The notes under the pieces: model-generated
Database searches by the model: none
The model's input: only the letters and a program-made list of their open reading frames with translations
What the model was told of the DNA's origin: nothing
Made by a program: the position numbers and the translations under genes
Shown here: positions 34,503 through 43,371 of the stretch, piece by piece
Layout of the letters: each line of letters opens with the position of its first letter
How positions within the stretch are numbered: the first letter of the stretch is position 1
Source: Cumulibacter soli
GTDB taxonomy: Bacteria; Actinomycetota; Actinomycetes; Mycobacteriales; Antricoccaceae
Length of the DNA: 64,000 nt
Direction of reading: 5' to 3'
Assembly: GCF_004382795.1 (NCBI RefSeq)
Contig: NZ_SMSG01000005.1
Coordinates: 1-64,000, forward strand

Positions 34503-36248
34503 ATGACGTCGTCCGCTCTCTCACAGCGCCCCGGCACGGCACGCTCGCAACTCCTCACCGGCGTGCGATGCCGACTGCTCTGCGCGATCGGGGTTCACGC
34601 GATCGCGACCGTCGCCGGCGTACTTCCGCTTCTGGCGTTGATCGAGCTCGCGCGCGCCGTCGACTCGGGACGCACCGAGGACCTGACTGCGTGGATTGCG
34701 CTCGGGATCGGCGCTGCAGTGTCACGCGCACTCGTGTTACCCGTGGCGTTCACCCTCAGTCACCGCGCCGACGCCGATCTACAGCAATCCTTACGTCGCC
34801 GGATCACCAATCACCTCAGCAAACTCCCGTTGCGATACTTCGACGACGCGTCCTCAGCCAGCATCAAACGGGTCGCCTCAGACGACGTCGGTGCGTTGCA
34901 TCACCTCATCGGGCATGCCTTGTTGGACATCACCGCGCTCGCGGTTGCGCCCATCGCGGTCATCATCATCCTGCTGATCACTGCACCCGTACTCGCTCCG
35001 GTGGCGTTGATTCCCGTCATAGCGGGCATCTGGCTAAACCGACGGTCCTTGGCACGCATTGGGGCCACGATGCCGACGTACCAGCGGGCGGTCGGTGAGT
35101 TGGACGCCGCGTCAACCGAACTGGTCCGCGCGATCGCCTCCGTCCGCCTGTACGGAGGCGAAAACCGTGTGCACTCCCGATTCGATGAGGCGCGCATCGG
35201 TTATGCGGGGTTCATCCACCAATGGGCACGAGATCTGACCGGCGCACTTACCCGCAACCACCTCGCGTTCAGCCCGTTGACGTCGATGGCCGTGGTCGCC
35301 TCACTCGGCGCCGCATTGTGGGCGTGGGGCATCACCGACTGGGTCTCCGTCGCGGCGGCCGTCCTACTCTCCCCGGCCCTCGGCGCTCCGTTCTTACCGC
35401 TCGGGTTCGCGCTCCAGGACGTGATGCGGGGCCGCGCGGCGTTGGCGAGGATTGCCGCTTTCCTGAATCTACCTACGATCCGCAACTCTGCGGTGCTGCC
35501 AGCGCCCACGGCCGGCCAGCAAGTCACCATACATATCGAGGATGTCGGCGTCGCGTACGGCGAGCACCAGGCTGTCGCCGGAGTCAGCATGACCCTTCAG
35601 CCCGGAACGGTCACCGCGCTCGTGGGGCGCTCAGGATCGGGCAAGTCGACCATCGCGCAGGTCGTCGCGGGCCTCCGGCCGGCATCCTCGGGGCGAGTGC
35701 TGCTCGATCGGACCGACTATGTCGATCTCGACGAATCGGACATCGTCGCGCGCGTGGCCTGGGTTCCACCCGATCCCCGTTTGCTGCGAGCTTCCGTCGG
35801 CGAGAACATCTCTCTGGCGATGCCGAGCGCTTCGCCAGATCAGATCGAGCGGGCCGCACGCTCGGCACACATCCACGATCGGATCCTCGAGTTGCCCGCC
35901 GGCTACGACACCATGCTCGGCGACGGTACCGAACTGTCCGGGGGGCAGGCGCAACGGGTGTGCCTGGCTCGCGCGCTCCTGGCGCAGCGGCCCGTCCTCG
36001 TGCTGGACGAGGCGACGTCGGCGCTCGATGGGGATACCCAAAACGACGTGCTTGCCTCTCTAGCTGATGCTCAGTCCGGGCGCACGGTGCTGATCGTTGC
36101 CCATCGGCTACGCACCGTGCGCGACGCTGACGAAATCGTCGTACTAGAGCGCGGACAGATCCTCGAGCGAGGAACGCATGACGATTTGCTCGCGGCATCG
36201 GGGCACTACTGGCGTCTGTGGAATGAGCAGCAGGCGGTGGTCGCGTGA
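34503..36248 (+). CDS. TMD-NBD ABC half-transporter, first subunit (YbtP/IrtA-like)
   Basis: 581 residues: six membrane spans (about 10-330) fused to an ATPase (345-575) with Walker A GRSGSGKST, signature LSGGQAQRVCLARAL, Walker B VLVLDEATSALD and switch IVAHRL. This architecture is that of exporter-fold half-transporters, including YbtPQ and IrtAB, which import iron-siderophore complexes. Possible ATGs are 34497 and 34503; neither has a ribosome site, and the A/T-rich box ends just upstream, so the message may be leaderless. It overlaps the next gene. Direction of transport cannot be decided from sequence; placement divergent from the synthetase links it to the metallophore. Confidence 0.85.
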   Translation: MTSSALSQRPGTARSQLLTGVRCRLLCAIGVHAIATVAGVLPLLALIELARAVDSGRTEDLTAWIALGIGAAVSRALVLPVAFTLSHRADADLQQSLRRRITNHLSKLPLRYFDDASSASIKRVASDDVGALHHLIGHALLDITALAVAPIAVIIILLITAPVLAPVALIPVIAGIWLNRRSLARIGATMPTYQRAVGELDAASTELVRAIASVRLYGGENRVHSRFDEARIGYAGFIHQWARDLTGALTRNHLAFSPLTSMAVVASLGAALWAWGITDWVSVAAAVLLSPALGAPFLPLGFALQDVMRGRAALARIAAFLNLPTIRNSAVLPAPTAGQQVTIHIEDVGVAYGEHQAVAGVSMTLQPGTVTALVGRSGSGKSTIAQVVAGLRPASSGRVLLDRTDYVDLDESDIVARVAWVPPDPRLLRASVGENISLAMPSASPDQIERAARSAHIHDRILELPAGYDTMLGDGTELSGGQAQRVCLARALLAQRPVLVLDEATSALDGDTQNDVLASLADAQSGRTVLIVAHRLRTVRDADEIVVLERGQILERGTHDDLLAASGHYWRLWNEQQAVVA

Positions 36249-38089
36249 TGACCGCGGCCGGCCGATCGATCCGAACCTCGCAATCTGCCGGCGGGACTCA
36301 CGATCTGACTGACCTACGCCGCGCGCCGGGGATACGGCGCGCCTTCCTGGTTCTGCTCGCCGCGGCCGTGGCGCAGGGTGTCGGGATCGCCGCCATACTG
36401 CCGTTCTTTCACGCAATCGCCGATGAGCGATCCGTCTTACCAGCGCTCGCGGCATTGCTCGGGTTATGGCTTGCCTGGGGCGTTCTGCAAGCGGTCGGAA
36501 TCGCTCTCGCGCGATCGCACGGTTACGCGCTTGCCGGACCACTGCAGCAACGGATCGGCGCACACGTCTCGCTGGTCCCGCCTGGTTCGCTGAGCGGCCC
36601 CGCCGTCGGCACGGTCAGCAGACTCGCCGTCGGAGATGTGATGAACCTGATTACTCGGCCCGCGCACCTACTGGATCCGCTGACCTGCTCGGTCGTTATT
36701 CCAGTGACCGCGCTGACCGCGGCTGCGTTCGTCGAACCTGTCCTCGGCCTCTGCGCCCTGGTCTTGTTGCCGCTGGTTCTGGCGGCGCATCGGTGGTGCG
36801 GCGCTCGGGTCGAACGCAGCGATAACGAACTACATGAGGCCGCAGCAGAGGCCACCGCCCACCTCATCGAGCTGGCCGAACTGCAGCCGGTACTGCGCTC
36901 GGCCGGGCGTGCGGACGATCCACAAGGGCGAGTCGGCCAGGCCTTGGATGAGGTCGACCGACGGACTCGCCGCATGCTGCGCAGTGCGATCCCCGGCCTA
37001 GCCGGTTACACCGTCGTCGTGCAGATCATGACCGCCCTGCTCGTCGCACTCATCGGCGTGGCCGCGCTGAACGGGTGGATAGACGCCGCCAGCATTCTGG
37101 TACTCGCGGTGTTGGTGGTGCGGACCGGCGAGCAATTACTCCACGCTGGCGAACACGCGGGTGCCAGCCGCTTAGCTGCTGCCGCACAGCGCCGCATCGA
37201 CGACTTCCTCGCAACACCGAAACTCCCCGAGCCCGCCCGAGAGCCGGTCACCACCCGAACCGCGACGCCACCAGCGGTCGACCGATGCGCAGCGAGGAAC
37301 GAGACACGCGCAGCGGAGATGCCGCAGGACACTCAAGTCAGCAGCCAACCCACCGACTCACCGACAGCCTCCGGCCCACCACCAGCACCCGACAGGCCGC
37401 TACGAACCAACGGCGTCGCGGTGTCGTTGGAGGACGTGTCCGTGGTGTACGCCGACGGCACCGAGGCATTGCGCGATCTCAGCATCGACATCCCGGCCGG
37501 GGCGATCGTTGCGTTGGTCGGGGCCTCCGGCGCCGGCAAGAGCACGATCGTGCAGTTGCTAACCCGAATGCTGGATCCAACTTCTGGGGCCGTACGACTC
37601 GACGGCGTCGATCTGCGCGACTTGGGTAGCGCCGGCGTCGCGCAACTGGTGGCTCCTGTATTTCAACAGACCTACCTGTTCGACGACACCCTCCGCGCGA
37701 ATATTGCTCTCGGCCGACCAGGAGCAACCGCCGCTGAGATCCAGGCGGCCGGGCGAGTCGCCGGACTCGACGAGGTCGTTGCGCGGCTACCCAGCGGATG
37801 GGACGCCTCGGTCGGTGAAGGCGGCATGTTGCTGTCCTCTGGCGAGCGACAGCGAGTCGCGATCGCGCGTGCGGTACTCAAACGGGCCCCGCTGCTGGTA
37901 CTCGACGAATTCACCTCCGTACTGGATGCGCGGACCGAAGCCGAGGTCATAGCGGCGCTCGCGGCAGCCGTCGACGGATCAACCGTCGTGATCGTCACCC
38001 ACAGCCCCGCGGTGATCGCCGCCGCCGACACCGTCATCACCATTACAAGTCCCGATAACGCCACACCCCAACTTTCCACACAGCATTAA
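36248..38089 (+). CDS. TMD-NBD ABC half-transporter, second subunit (YbtQ/IrtB-like)
   Basis: 613 residues: spans in about 30-300, a Pro/Thr/Arg-rich linker (about 320-390) that is unusually long for the family, then an ATPase with Walker A GASGAGKST, Walker B LLVLDEFTSVLD and a variant signature LSSGERQRVAIARA in place of LSGGQ. It has the usual partner layout for the preceding half-transporter, with which it would form a heterodimer. The ATG overlaps the upstream stop (TGATG); a GTG 3 bp earlier is equivalent. TrxR-like gene follows 9 bp downstream. Confidence 0.85.
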   Translation: MTAAGRSIRTSQSAGGTHDLTDLRRAPGIRRAFLVLLAAAVAQGVGIAAILPFFHAIADERSVLPALAALLGLWLAWGVLQAVGIALARSHGYALAGPLQQRIGAHVSLVPPGSLSGPAVGTVSRLAVGDVMNLITRPAHLLDPLTCSVVIPVTALTAAAFVEPVLGLCALVLLPLVLAAHRWCGARVERSDNELHEAAAEATAHLIELAELQPVLRSAGRADDPQGRVGQALDEVDRRTRRMLRSAIPGLAGYTVVVQIMTALLVALIGVAALNGWIDAASILVLAVLVVRTGEQLLHAGEHAGASRLAAAAQRRIDDFLATPKLPEPAREPVTTRTATPPAVDRCAARNETRAAEMPQDTQVSSQPTDSPTASGPPPAPDRPLRTNGVAVSLEDVSVVYADGTEALRDLSIDIPAGAIVALVGASGAGKSTIVQLLTRMLDPTSGAVRLDGVDLRDLGSAGVAQLVAPVFQQTYLFDDTLRANIALGRPGATAAEIQAAGRVAGLDEVVARLPSGWDASVGEGGMLLSSGERQRVAIARAVLKRAPLLVLDEFTSVLDARTEAEVIAALAAAVDGSTVVIVTHSPAVIAAADTVITITSPDNATPQLSTQH

Positions 38090-38098
38090 GGAGCACAT

Positions 38099-39025
38099 AT
38101 GTATGACGTCCTCATCGTCGGCGCCGGACCGGCCGGGCTCAACGCCGCGATGGTCCTCGGCCGACAACGTCGCGACGTACTCGTCGTCGACAGCGGTACG
38201 CCGCGCAACGCGCCCGCCAAAGAGATGCACATGTTTCTGGGACGCGACGGAACCGACCCTGCCGATCTGCGTGCGGACGGCCGGGCCGAACTTGCGGCGT
38301 ACCCGAGCGTGCGTATCCAGGAAGGATTCGTGCACACGGCGACCGGAGCGGCAGACGACTTTCGCGCGATCCTCGCCGACGGTTCTGAGGTACACGCGAA
38401 GCGCATCCTGCTGGCCTCCGGATTGATTGACCACTTCCCGAATATACCTGGGTTGCGCGAGCGGTTCGGCAGTACCGTCCGGCACTGCCCGTTCTGCCAC
38501 GGCTGGGAGAGCCGCGATCAGCCGCTCGCCGTGCTCGGCGGTTCAACCACTGCGGCGATGCAGGCCCGCTATATCGCCGATCGGTTTTCCACAGATGTGG
38601 TGCTCACAACGAACGGCCCGGTGGACGCCGACGCGAACGTACTCTCTTCCCTCGCCATACATGACATCCGAGTAGACGAGCGGTCGATTGCACGCTTGGA
38701 CGGTGAAGGCGACCTGCGGATCGTCTACACAGACGGTGATGTGCTCAAGCGCGTCGCGATGTTCGCGTTTCCGTCGACGACGCCGCAAAGCGCTATCGGC
38801 GAACAACTCGGCGCGCGGCTGACGCCGGGTGGAAGCGTCATCGTCGATCCGTTCGGCCGCAGTAGCGTTCCCGGACTGAGCGCCGCCGGCGACGCTGCCC
38901 AGGCAGAAGTGCTATCCGGTCCACCGTCGTCCGTAATCGCTTCGGCCGGCGCCGGGGCGTCAACCGCGATGTGGCTGGAGCAAGAGCTGTTCCGCAGTTC
39001 CCTCAACATCACGCTGCCCGCATAA
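38099..39025 (+). CDS. TrxR-like flavoprotein with CPFC, dithiol-oxidase type
   Basis: 308 residues with an FAD-binding GAGPAG (8-13), the redox pair CPFC (Cys130, Cys133, followed by HGWE) and the C-terminal SAAGDAAQ FAD motif. The fold is that of thioredoxin reductase, but the NADPH-binding GGGxSA reads GGSTTA and the phosphate-binding HRR motif is absent (VVLTTNGPV). These losses are typical of oxygen-dependent dithiol oxidases such as GliT and HlmI rather than of thioredoxin reductases. Good ribosome site AAGGAG. Last complete gene of the NRPS-linked ABC operon. Inference: oxidises or protects thiol groups of the cysteine-derived product, or acts in thiazole formation. Confidence 0.8.
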   Translation: MYDVLIVGAGPAGLNAAMVLGRQRRDVLVVDSGTPRNAPAKEMHMFLGRDGTDPADLRADGRAELAAYPSVRIQEGFVHTATGAADDFRAILADGSEVHAKRILLASGLIDHFPNIPGLRERFGSTVRHCPFCHGWESRDQPLAVLGGSTTAAMQARYIADRFSTDVVLTTNGPVDADANVLSSLAIHDIRVDERSIARLDGEGDLRIVYTDGDVLKRVAMFAFPSTTPQSAIGEQLGARLTPGGSVIVDPFGRSSVPGLSAAGDAAQAEVLSGPPSSVIASAGAGASTAMWLEQELFRSSLNITLPA

Positions 39026-39043
39026 TCTGAGAGGTGCACAGCA

Positions 39044-39421
39044 ATGACCGTTGACCCGAACAATAACGGCGATTCGGGCCAAGACCCGCGGCCCACGACC
39101 ATCGATTCCGATCTGCCTCGCCGCGTTGGGTCCGCAATCGGTGCGGATGGCGGCGCGCAAGGCCGACGGGTGGACCACCACCATGTTCTGGGCCGAGCGG
39201 ATCTTTTCGCCGAGAAGCGCAAGGAAGAGGCTGCCGCGGCATTTCGATCGGAGTCTCTGGACGGCGTTTCGTTGATCGGTTCTCGGCGGCACGGCACCGA
39301 CCGATTCGCCGCGTTCGCGTCCGCCGGCCTCGACATGCTCAACGTCACGTTAGGGGGTGAAACGCTCGATGAGCGAGTGCACCGGCTACAACTGGTGAAA
39401 GAGTTGACCGATTCGCTGTGA
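39044..39421 (+). pseudogene. Remnant of LLM-class F420-dependent oxidoreductase
   Basis: Two plus-strand frames carry pieces of one family. One (from about 39051) reads RPSIPICLAALGPQSVRMAARKADGWTT, the core luciferase-like signature; after about 39200 the other frame continues with FASAGLDMLNVTLGGETLDERVHRLQLVKELTDSL, a typical C terminus. The N-terminal half is missing and a frameshift separates the parts. It lies between the metallophore operon and the catabolic island and marks a past rearrangement. The single 125-residue frame starting at 39044 could in principle be expressed but makes no family sense in its first half. Confidence 0.72.
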
Positions 39422-39461
39422 TCGGAGCGACCAACCGGTGGCGCCGATCATAGTGTGACGG

Positions 39462-40145
39462 TCAGCCCGACGCAGCAGTGGTGCCCAGCGACTGGTAGAA
39501 CGGATCGTCGTCGGGCTGCGGCTTGAGGCTCAACGAGGATGCCCACAGGTAGGTCAGGGTTTTGTTTGCCTTGTCCACGTCGAATCCGCGTTCTTCACGG
39601 ATATGCCAGGTGTAGTAACTGTGGGTGGCCATCGCGACCAGGCAGCTGGCGGCAATGTGCGGGTCCAGATCACGCGGAGTGAGACCCTGCTCTTGAAAAC
39701 GTTCGATAGACCGCCTGATCCGGCCTTCGGCGCGACGGCGGCCGGTGATGCGGTACTCCCTGACCTCGTCGTCGTACGAGGCGGCTTCCTCGTAGAGTTC
39801 GAACATACGCAGGTTCGCCAGGTAGGTGTCGTAGAACTGACGGTTACCGCGCTCGATCCGTTGAATGACAGTCAGGTGCGACCAGTCGTCGCCGGATACC
39901 CGGAGGTAGATCTGCTCGCTGAAGTCGGCGACGACCGCGCGAAAGATCGCTTGTTTCGACTCGAAATAGGTGTAGAAACTGCCGTGAGATACGTTGGCCT
40001 GTTCGGCGATATCCACTACTCGCGCTCTGATGAATCCTTCACGCTCGAAAACGATTCTGGCCGCGTCCAGTAGTCGCCGGCGGGTCCGCACCGCCTTGGC
40101 GCTGAGTTCGCGAACGTCGCCGTCAGGGACCGCCGACTGCGGCAT
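39462..40145 (-). CDS. TetR-family regulator, copy 1
   Basis: 227 residues with a TetR helix-turn-helix (RRRLLDAARIVFEREGFIRARVVDIAEQANVSHGSFYTYFESKQAIF). It is closely similar over its whole length to the next gene (for example TYLANxRMFELYEEAASYD and HIREERG in both), so the two arose by tandem duplication. It lies 93 bp after its paralogue in the same direction. Likely controls the catabolic operon or its own locus. Confidence 0.85.
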   Translation of the reverse strand: MPQSAVPDGDVRELSAKAVRTRRRLLDAARIVFEREGFIRARVVDIAEQANVSHGSFYTYFESKQAIFRAVVADFSEQIYLRVSGDDWSHLTVIQRIERGNRQFYDTYLANLRMFELYEEAASYDDEVREYRITGRRRAEGRIRRSIERFQEQGLTPRDLDPHIAASCLVAMATHSYYTWHIREERGFDVDKANKTLTYLWASSLSLKPQPDDDPFYQSLGTTAASG

Positions 40146-40238
40146 GTGGTCGCTCCTAGGTAGCTATTTTCGACGATGCGCAGGTGCACCGCCCATTGAT
40201 TATCGGTCAGTCGATGCGCGTCGATGCCCGGTGGTCGG

Positions 40239-40949
40239 TCAACTGGCGGGGGTGCGCTTTTTTCGCGTGCGGGTCGCCGGTGCCGGCCTCGCCAGGGATT
40301 GATAGAAGGCGTCGTCCTCCGGCTCCGCGCGCAGTCCGAGGCTCGCCGCCCACAGGTAGGTCATGGTTCGTAACGCAAGCTCGGTGTCATAGCCGCGCTC
40401 TTCGCGGATATGCCAGGAGTAGAAGCTGTGTGTCGCCATGGCTGCCAAGCAGCTGGCCGCGATCTCCGCGTCCAGGTCAGCGGGCGTGAGTCCCAGGCTT
40501 TGGAACCGCTCGATCGCCTTACGCACGCCGCCTTCGGCGTTCTTGCGTCCGGCGATTCGGTGCTCGCGCACTTCGGTGTCGTACGAGGCAGCTTCCTCGT
40601 ACAACTCGAACATCCGTCGATTTGCGAGGTACGTCTGGTAGAACTTTCGGTTCCCGGCCTCGACCTGCTGAATCGGCGTCAACTCGTCGGAATGTCTGCC
40701 CAGGTCGTACACGTAGAGTTGGGTGAAGTCGGCAACCACCGCGCGGAAAATCTGCTGCTTGGACTCGTAGTACGTGTAGAAGCTGCCGTGGGACACCGAC
40801 GCCTCCTTGGCGATGTCGACAACCCGGGCTTTCAAGAACCCATCACGCTCGAAGACTTTTCTGGCGGCGTCGAGCAGCCGACGACGCGTTCGGACCGCCT
40901 TAGCACTGAGCACGCGGTCGTCGGCGTAAGGGCTGGGCGACTGGGACAT
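40239..40949 (-). CDS. TetR-family regulator, copy 2
   Basis: 236 residues; DNA-binding part LLDAARKVFERDGFLKARVVDIAKEASVSHGSFYTYYESKQQIF, ligand domain as in its neighbour, and an added basic tail ending RKKRTPAS. It is divergent from the CoA-ligase gene at 41177, with 227 bp between, and is the better candidate for direct control of the catabolic operon. Confidence 0.87.
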   Translation of the reverse strand: MSQSPSPYADDRVLSAKAVRTRRRLLDAARKVFERDGFLKARVVDIAKEASVSHGSFYTYYESKQQIFRAVVADFTQLYVYDLGRHSDELTPIQQVEAGNRKFYQTYLANRRMFELYEEAASYDTEVREHRIAGRKNAEGGVRKAIERFQSLGLTPADLDAEIAASCLAAMATHSFYSWHIREERGYDTELALRTMTYLWAASLGLRAEPEDDAFYQSLARPAPATRTRKKRTPAS

Positions 40950-41099
40950 CTGATCTTCTCCTTCTGGTGGCGGTGAGACCGCCGCTCTCGAAGCGTGCCG
41001 TACTGGTCAATTATCGGCGCGGGCACCCAGCACACGCGCCGGCGACGGTCAGCACGCTGGTTCTGGGGCCCGATACCGGAAAGTGATCCACGACAAGTA

Positions 41100-41148
41100 T
41101 TGACACCGACATCAATTTCAGGTGACAGTGACATCGGTTTCAAATTGA
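41100..41148. promoter_or_regulatory. Promoter/operator candidate of the catabolic operon
   Basis: TTGACA at 41100-41105 could be a -35 element, though no good -10 follows. Downstream GACATCAATTTCA (41108-41120) and GACATCGGTTTCA (41130-41142) form a 22-bp-period direct repeat, and TCAATTT/AAATTGA (41112-41118, 41142-41148) an inverted pair. Position 30 bp before the CoA-ligase start fits TetR binding sites. Confidence 0.5.
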
Positions 41149-41176
41149 GCTGCGAGTCACAGATGGAGTTTGGTGA

Positions 41177-43321
41177 ATGACAGAGATGGTCAGATCGCGC
41201 GCCGGCACCGACATCGCGCAAGCGCTCTTCGAGCCGAGTTCGATCGCGATCGTCGGGGCGTCGTCACGACTCGGGTCGGTATCGAGTCGGCCGCTGGAGT
41301 TGCTCAAGCAGCACGGGTATCAGGGCGACATCTACCCGGTTAACCCGCGATACGAGACGTTGCACGATCTCCGCTGCTATCCGGACCTCACCACGATCGA
41401 TCAACCCGTTGATCTGGTGCTCTCACTTGTTCCCGCCGCCGCGACGCTCGACGTGGTGCGCGACGCCGGACGCGTCGGAGCGAGCCTGGTGATCGTGTTC
41501 GCTTCAGGCTTTGCCGAAACCGGCGAGGCAGGTGCGGCGATGCAGCAGGCACTGCTCGACGAGGCCCACAAGTCCGGGGTGCGTGTGCTCGGACCGAACT
41601 GCCAAGGAAGCATCAATCCCGCCGGTGGTGTGTTCGCGACCTTCACGCCCGCTGCCCAGCGCACCATCACCGGCGGGAGCTCGGTGGCGTACGTCGGGCA
41701 GAGCGGCGCGGTCGGCGGGTCTGTGCTGGATATGGCCACCGAACTCGGGCTCTCGCTGGACGCGTGGGCAGCCACCGGCAACCAGGCAGATATCGATCTC
41801 GTAGAGGTGGCGCAGTCACTGGTCGACGGGGACCGGATCGCCACGATCCTGCTGTATGCCGAAGGTATTGCCGACGGCACCCGGTTTGTGAATCTGTGCA
41901 AATCGGCACAGCAACGCCAGAAACGGCTTGTACTGCTGCGATCGGGAAAATCGGCGGTCGGCAAACGTGCCGCGGCCTCCCACACAGGGGCGATGCTTGG
42001 CGACGATGCGGCGCTGATCGCCACGGCCGCACAGTACGGCGTCCTGCTGGTAGATGATGTCGACGAACTCCTTGCGGTCGGCACGATGCTTTCGAAGCAC
42101 CGGCAGTTGCGCGGTCGCCGAATTGGTGTGATCACCACGTCCGGCGGGGCCGGGATCCTGCTTGCCGACCATTGCGAAGTACACCGGTTGGCGGTGCCTG
42201 AGCTGACCGCCGGGACCCAACAGCAGCTTGCCGAACTGGTGCCGGCATTCGGCGCAACCACCAATCCGGTGGATGTCACCGCCCAGATCCTCAACACACC
42301 CACCGCCTTCGAGGATTTCGCCGGTGTCTGCCGCACCGTCGCCGACGACCCACACATCGACGGCGTCGCTGTCGTGCTGACCATGGTCACTGGGGATCGC
42401 GCGGTGAAGTTGGCGCATGCGTTAGTCGATACCGTAAACGCGGGATTCGGAAAGCCGTTATGGGTCACCTGGCTCGCCAGCCCGAGCCAGACCGCGGACG
42501 GTCGCACGATCCTGCGGGATGCGGGAATCCCGGTGTTCGACGCCACGGGAGCACTCGCATTGACTGTGGCGCGAGTAGCCCCCGAGAACGAATCGAACTC
42601 GCCGGACGGGGAGGTCTCGCCGAACGAACGGGCGGCGGCCGCGCTCGAGGACCGGATCGCCGGTAGGTCAGCGGTATCGCACCTGCTCGCCGCCCTCGGG
42701 ATCACCACGCCCGCATCGTTCGAGGTAACCGACGGTGCCGAAGCAGAACGCGCGGTGACGACCCACGGCGGCCGACGGTACGCGTTCAAGACCGCCTCGA
42801 AGGAGATCGCACACAAGTCGGAGATCGGCGGTGTGCTGCTCGACGTTGAGCCGGTCGATGCGCGCGACGCCTACGACCGCATCACCCGCGCGGTGGCCGC
42901 CCACGGCTACGACGATTCCACCCGGGTACAGATCCAACAGATGGTCCCGCAGGGTGTGGAGTTGCTTATCGGCGCAACTGTCGGCGGGGACGGCTTTCCA
43001 CCGCTGATCACCGTCGGCAGCGGTGGAACTGCCACCGAGCTCTACCGCGATGTCTCCACCCGCGTGGCTCCGGTATCCGACGAGACCGCACTGCAGATGA
43101 TCCAGAGCTTGCAGATCTGGCCGCTGCTCGACGGGTTCCGCGGGATGCCGCGACGAGATGTGGCCGCGGCTGCGGCAGCCGTCAGCGCCGTAAGCCGGAT
43201 GATCGCCGCTTTCCCCGACGAGGCGCTCGAGCTCGAGATCAACCCGCTCGTGGTCGCAGCGTGCGGTGAGGGAGCAATCGCCGTCGACCTGCTGATCCAG
43301 ACGGCTGGAGGCGCCACCTGA
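41177..43321 (+). CDS. NDP-forming acyl-CoA synthetase (ACD family)
   Basis: 714 residues: CoA-binding Rossmann domain (SSIAIVGASSRLGSVSSRP, residues 21-39), succinyl-CoA-ligase-like domains with the phospho-histidine loop AASHTGAMLGDDA (His269), and a C-terminal ATP-grasp domain from about 490 (RYAFKTASKEIAHKSEIGGV). Such enzymes activate a carboxylic acid to its CoA thioester with ATP giving ADP. It opens the catabolic operon and presumably activates the imported substrate. Ribosome site GGAG. Substrate unknown. Confidence 0.85.
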   Translation: MTEMVRSRAGTDIAQALFEPSSIAIVGASSRLGSVSSRPLELLKQHGYQGDIYPVNPRYETLHDLRCYPDLTTIDQPVDLVLSLVPAAATLDVVRDAGRVGASLVIVFASGFAETGEAGAAMQQALLDEAHKSGVRVLGPNCQGSINPAGGVFATFTPAAQRTITGGSSVAYVGQSGAVGGSVLDMATELGLSLDAWAATGNQADIDLVEVAQSLVDGDRIATILLYAEGIADGTRFVNLCKSAQQRQKRLVLLRSGKSAVGKRAAASHTGAMLGDDAALIATAAQYGVLLVDDVDELLAVGTMLSKHRQLRGRRIGVITTSGGAGILLADHCEVHRLAVPELTAGTQQQLAELVPAFGATTNPVDVTAQILNTPTAFEDFAGVCRTVADDPHIDGVAVVLTMVTGDRAVKLAHALVDTVNAGFGKPLWVTWLASPSQTADGRTILRDAGIPVFDATGALALTVARVAPENESNSPDGEVSPNERAAAALEDRIAGRSAVSHLLAALGITTPASFEVTDGAEAERAVTTHGGRRYAFKTASKEIAHKSEIGGVLLDVEPVDARDAYDRITRAVAAHGYDDSTRVQIQQMVPQGVELLIGATVGGDGFPPLITVGSGGTATELYRDVSTRVAPVSDETALQMIQSLQIWPLLDGFRGMPRRDVAAAAAAVSAVSRMIAAFPDEALELEINPLVVAACGEGAIAVDLLIQTAGGAT

Positions 43322-43337
43322 TCGGTCTCTATTCGAC
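43321..43337 (+). repeat. Intercistronic 17-mer, copy 1
   Basis: ATCGGTCTCTATTCGAC, beginning at the last base of the CoA-ligase stop; it recurs with one change at 44120-44136 after the next gene. Could be an RNA-processing or operator element; too short to decide. Confidence 0.45.
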
Positions 43338-43371
43338 CTGGCAACGAATCCACCAACTCAGAGGAAACCAC

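Noticed and set aside
39044-39421. Intact 125-residue gene
   Set aside because: Its N-terminal half has no family sense, whereas the neighbouring frame carries the matching LLM core, so a frameshifted remnant explains both.
41100-41128. A complete sigma-70 promoter with TTGACA
   Set aside because: No acceptable -10 at 16-18 bp spacing, so only a candidate region is annotated.
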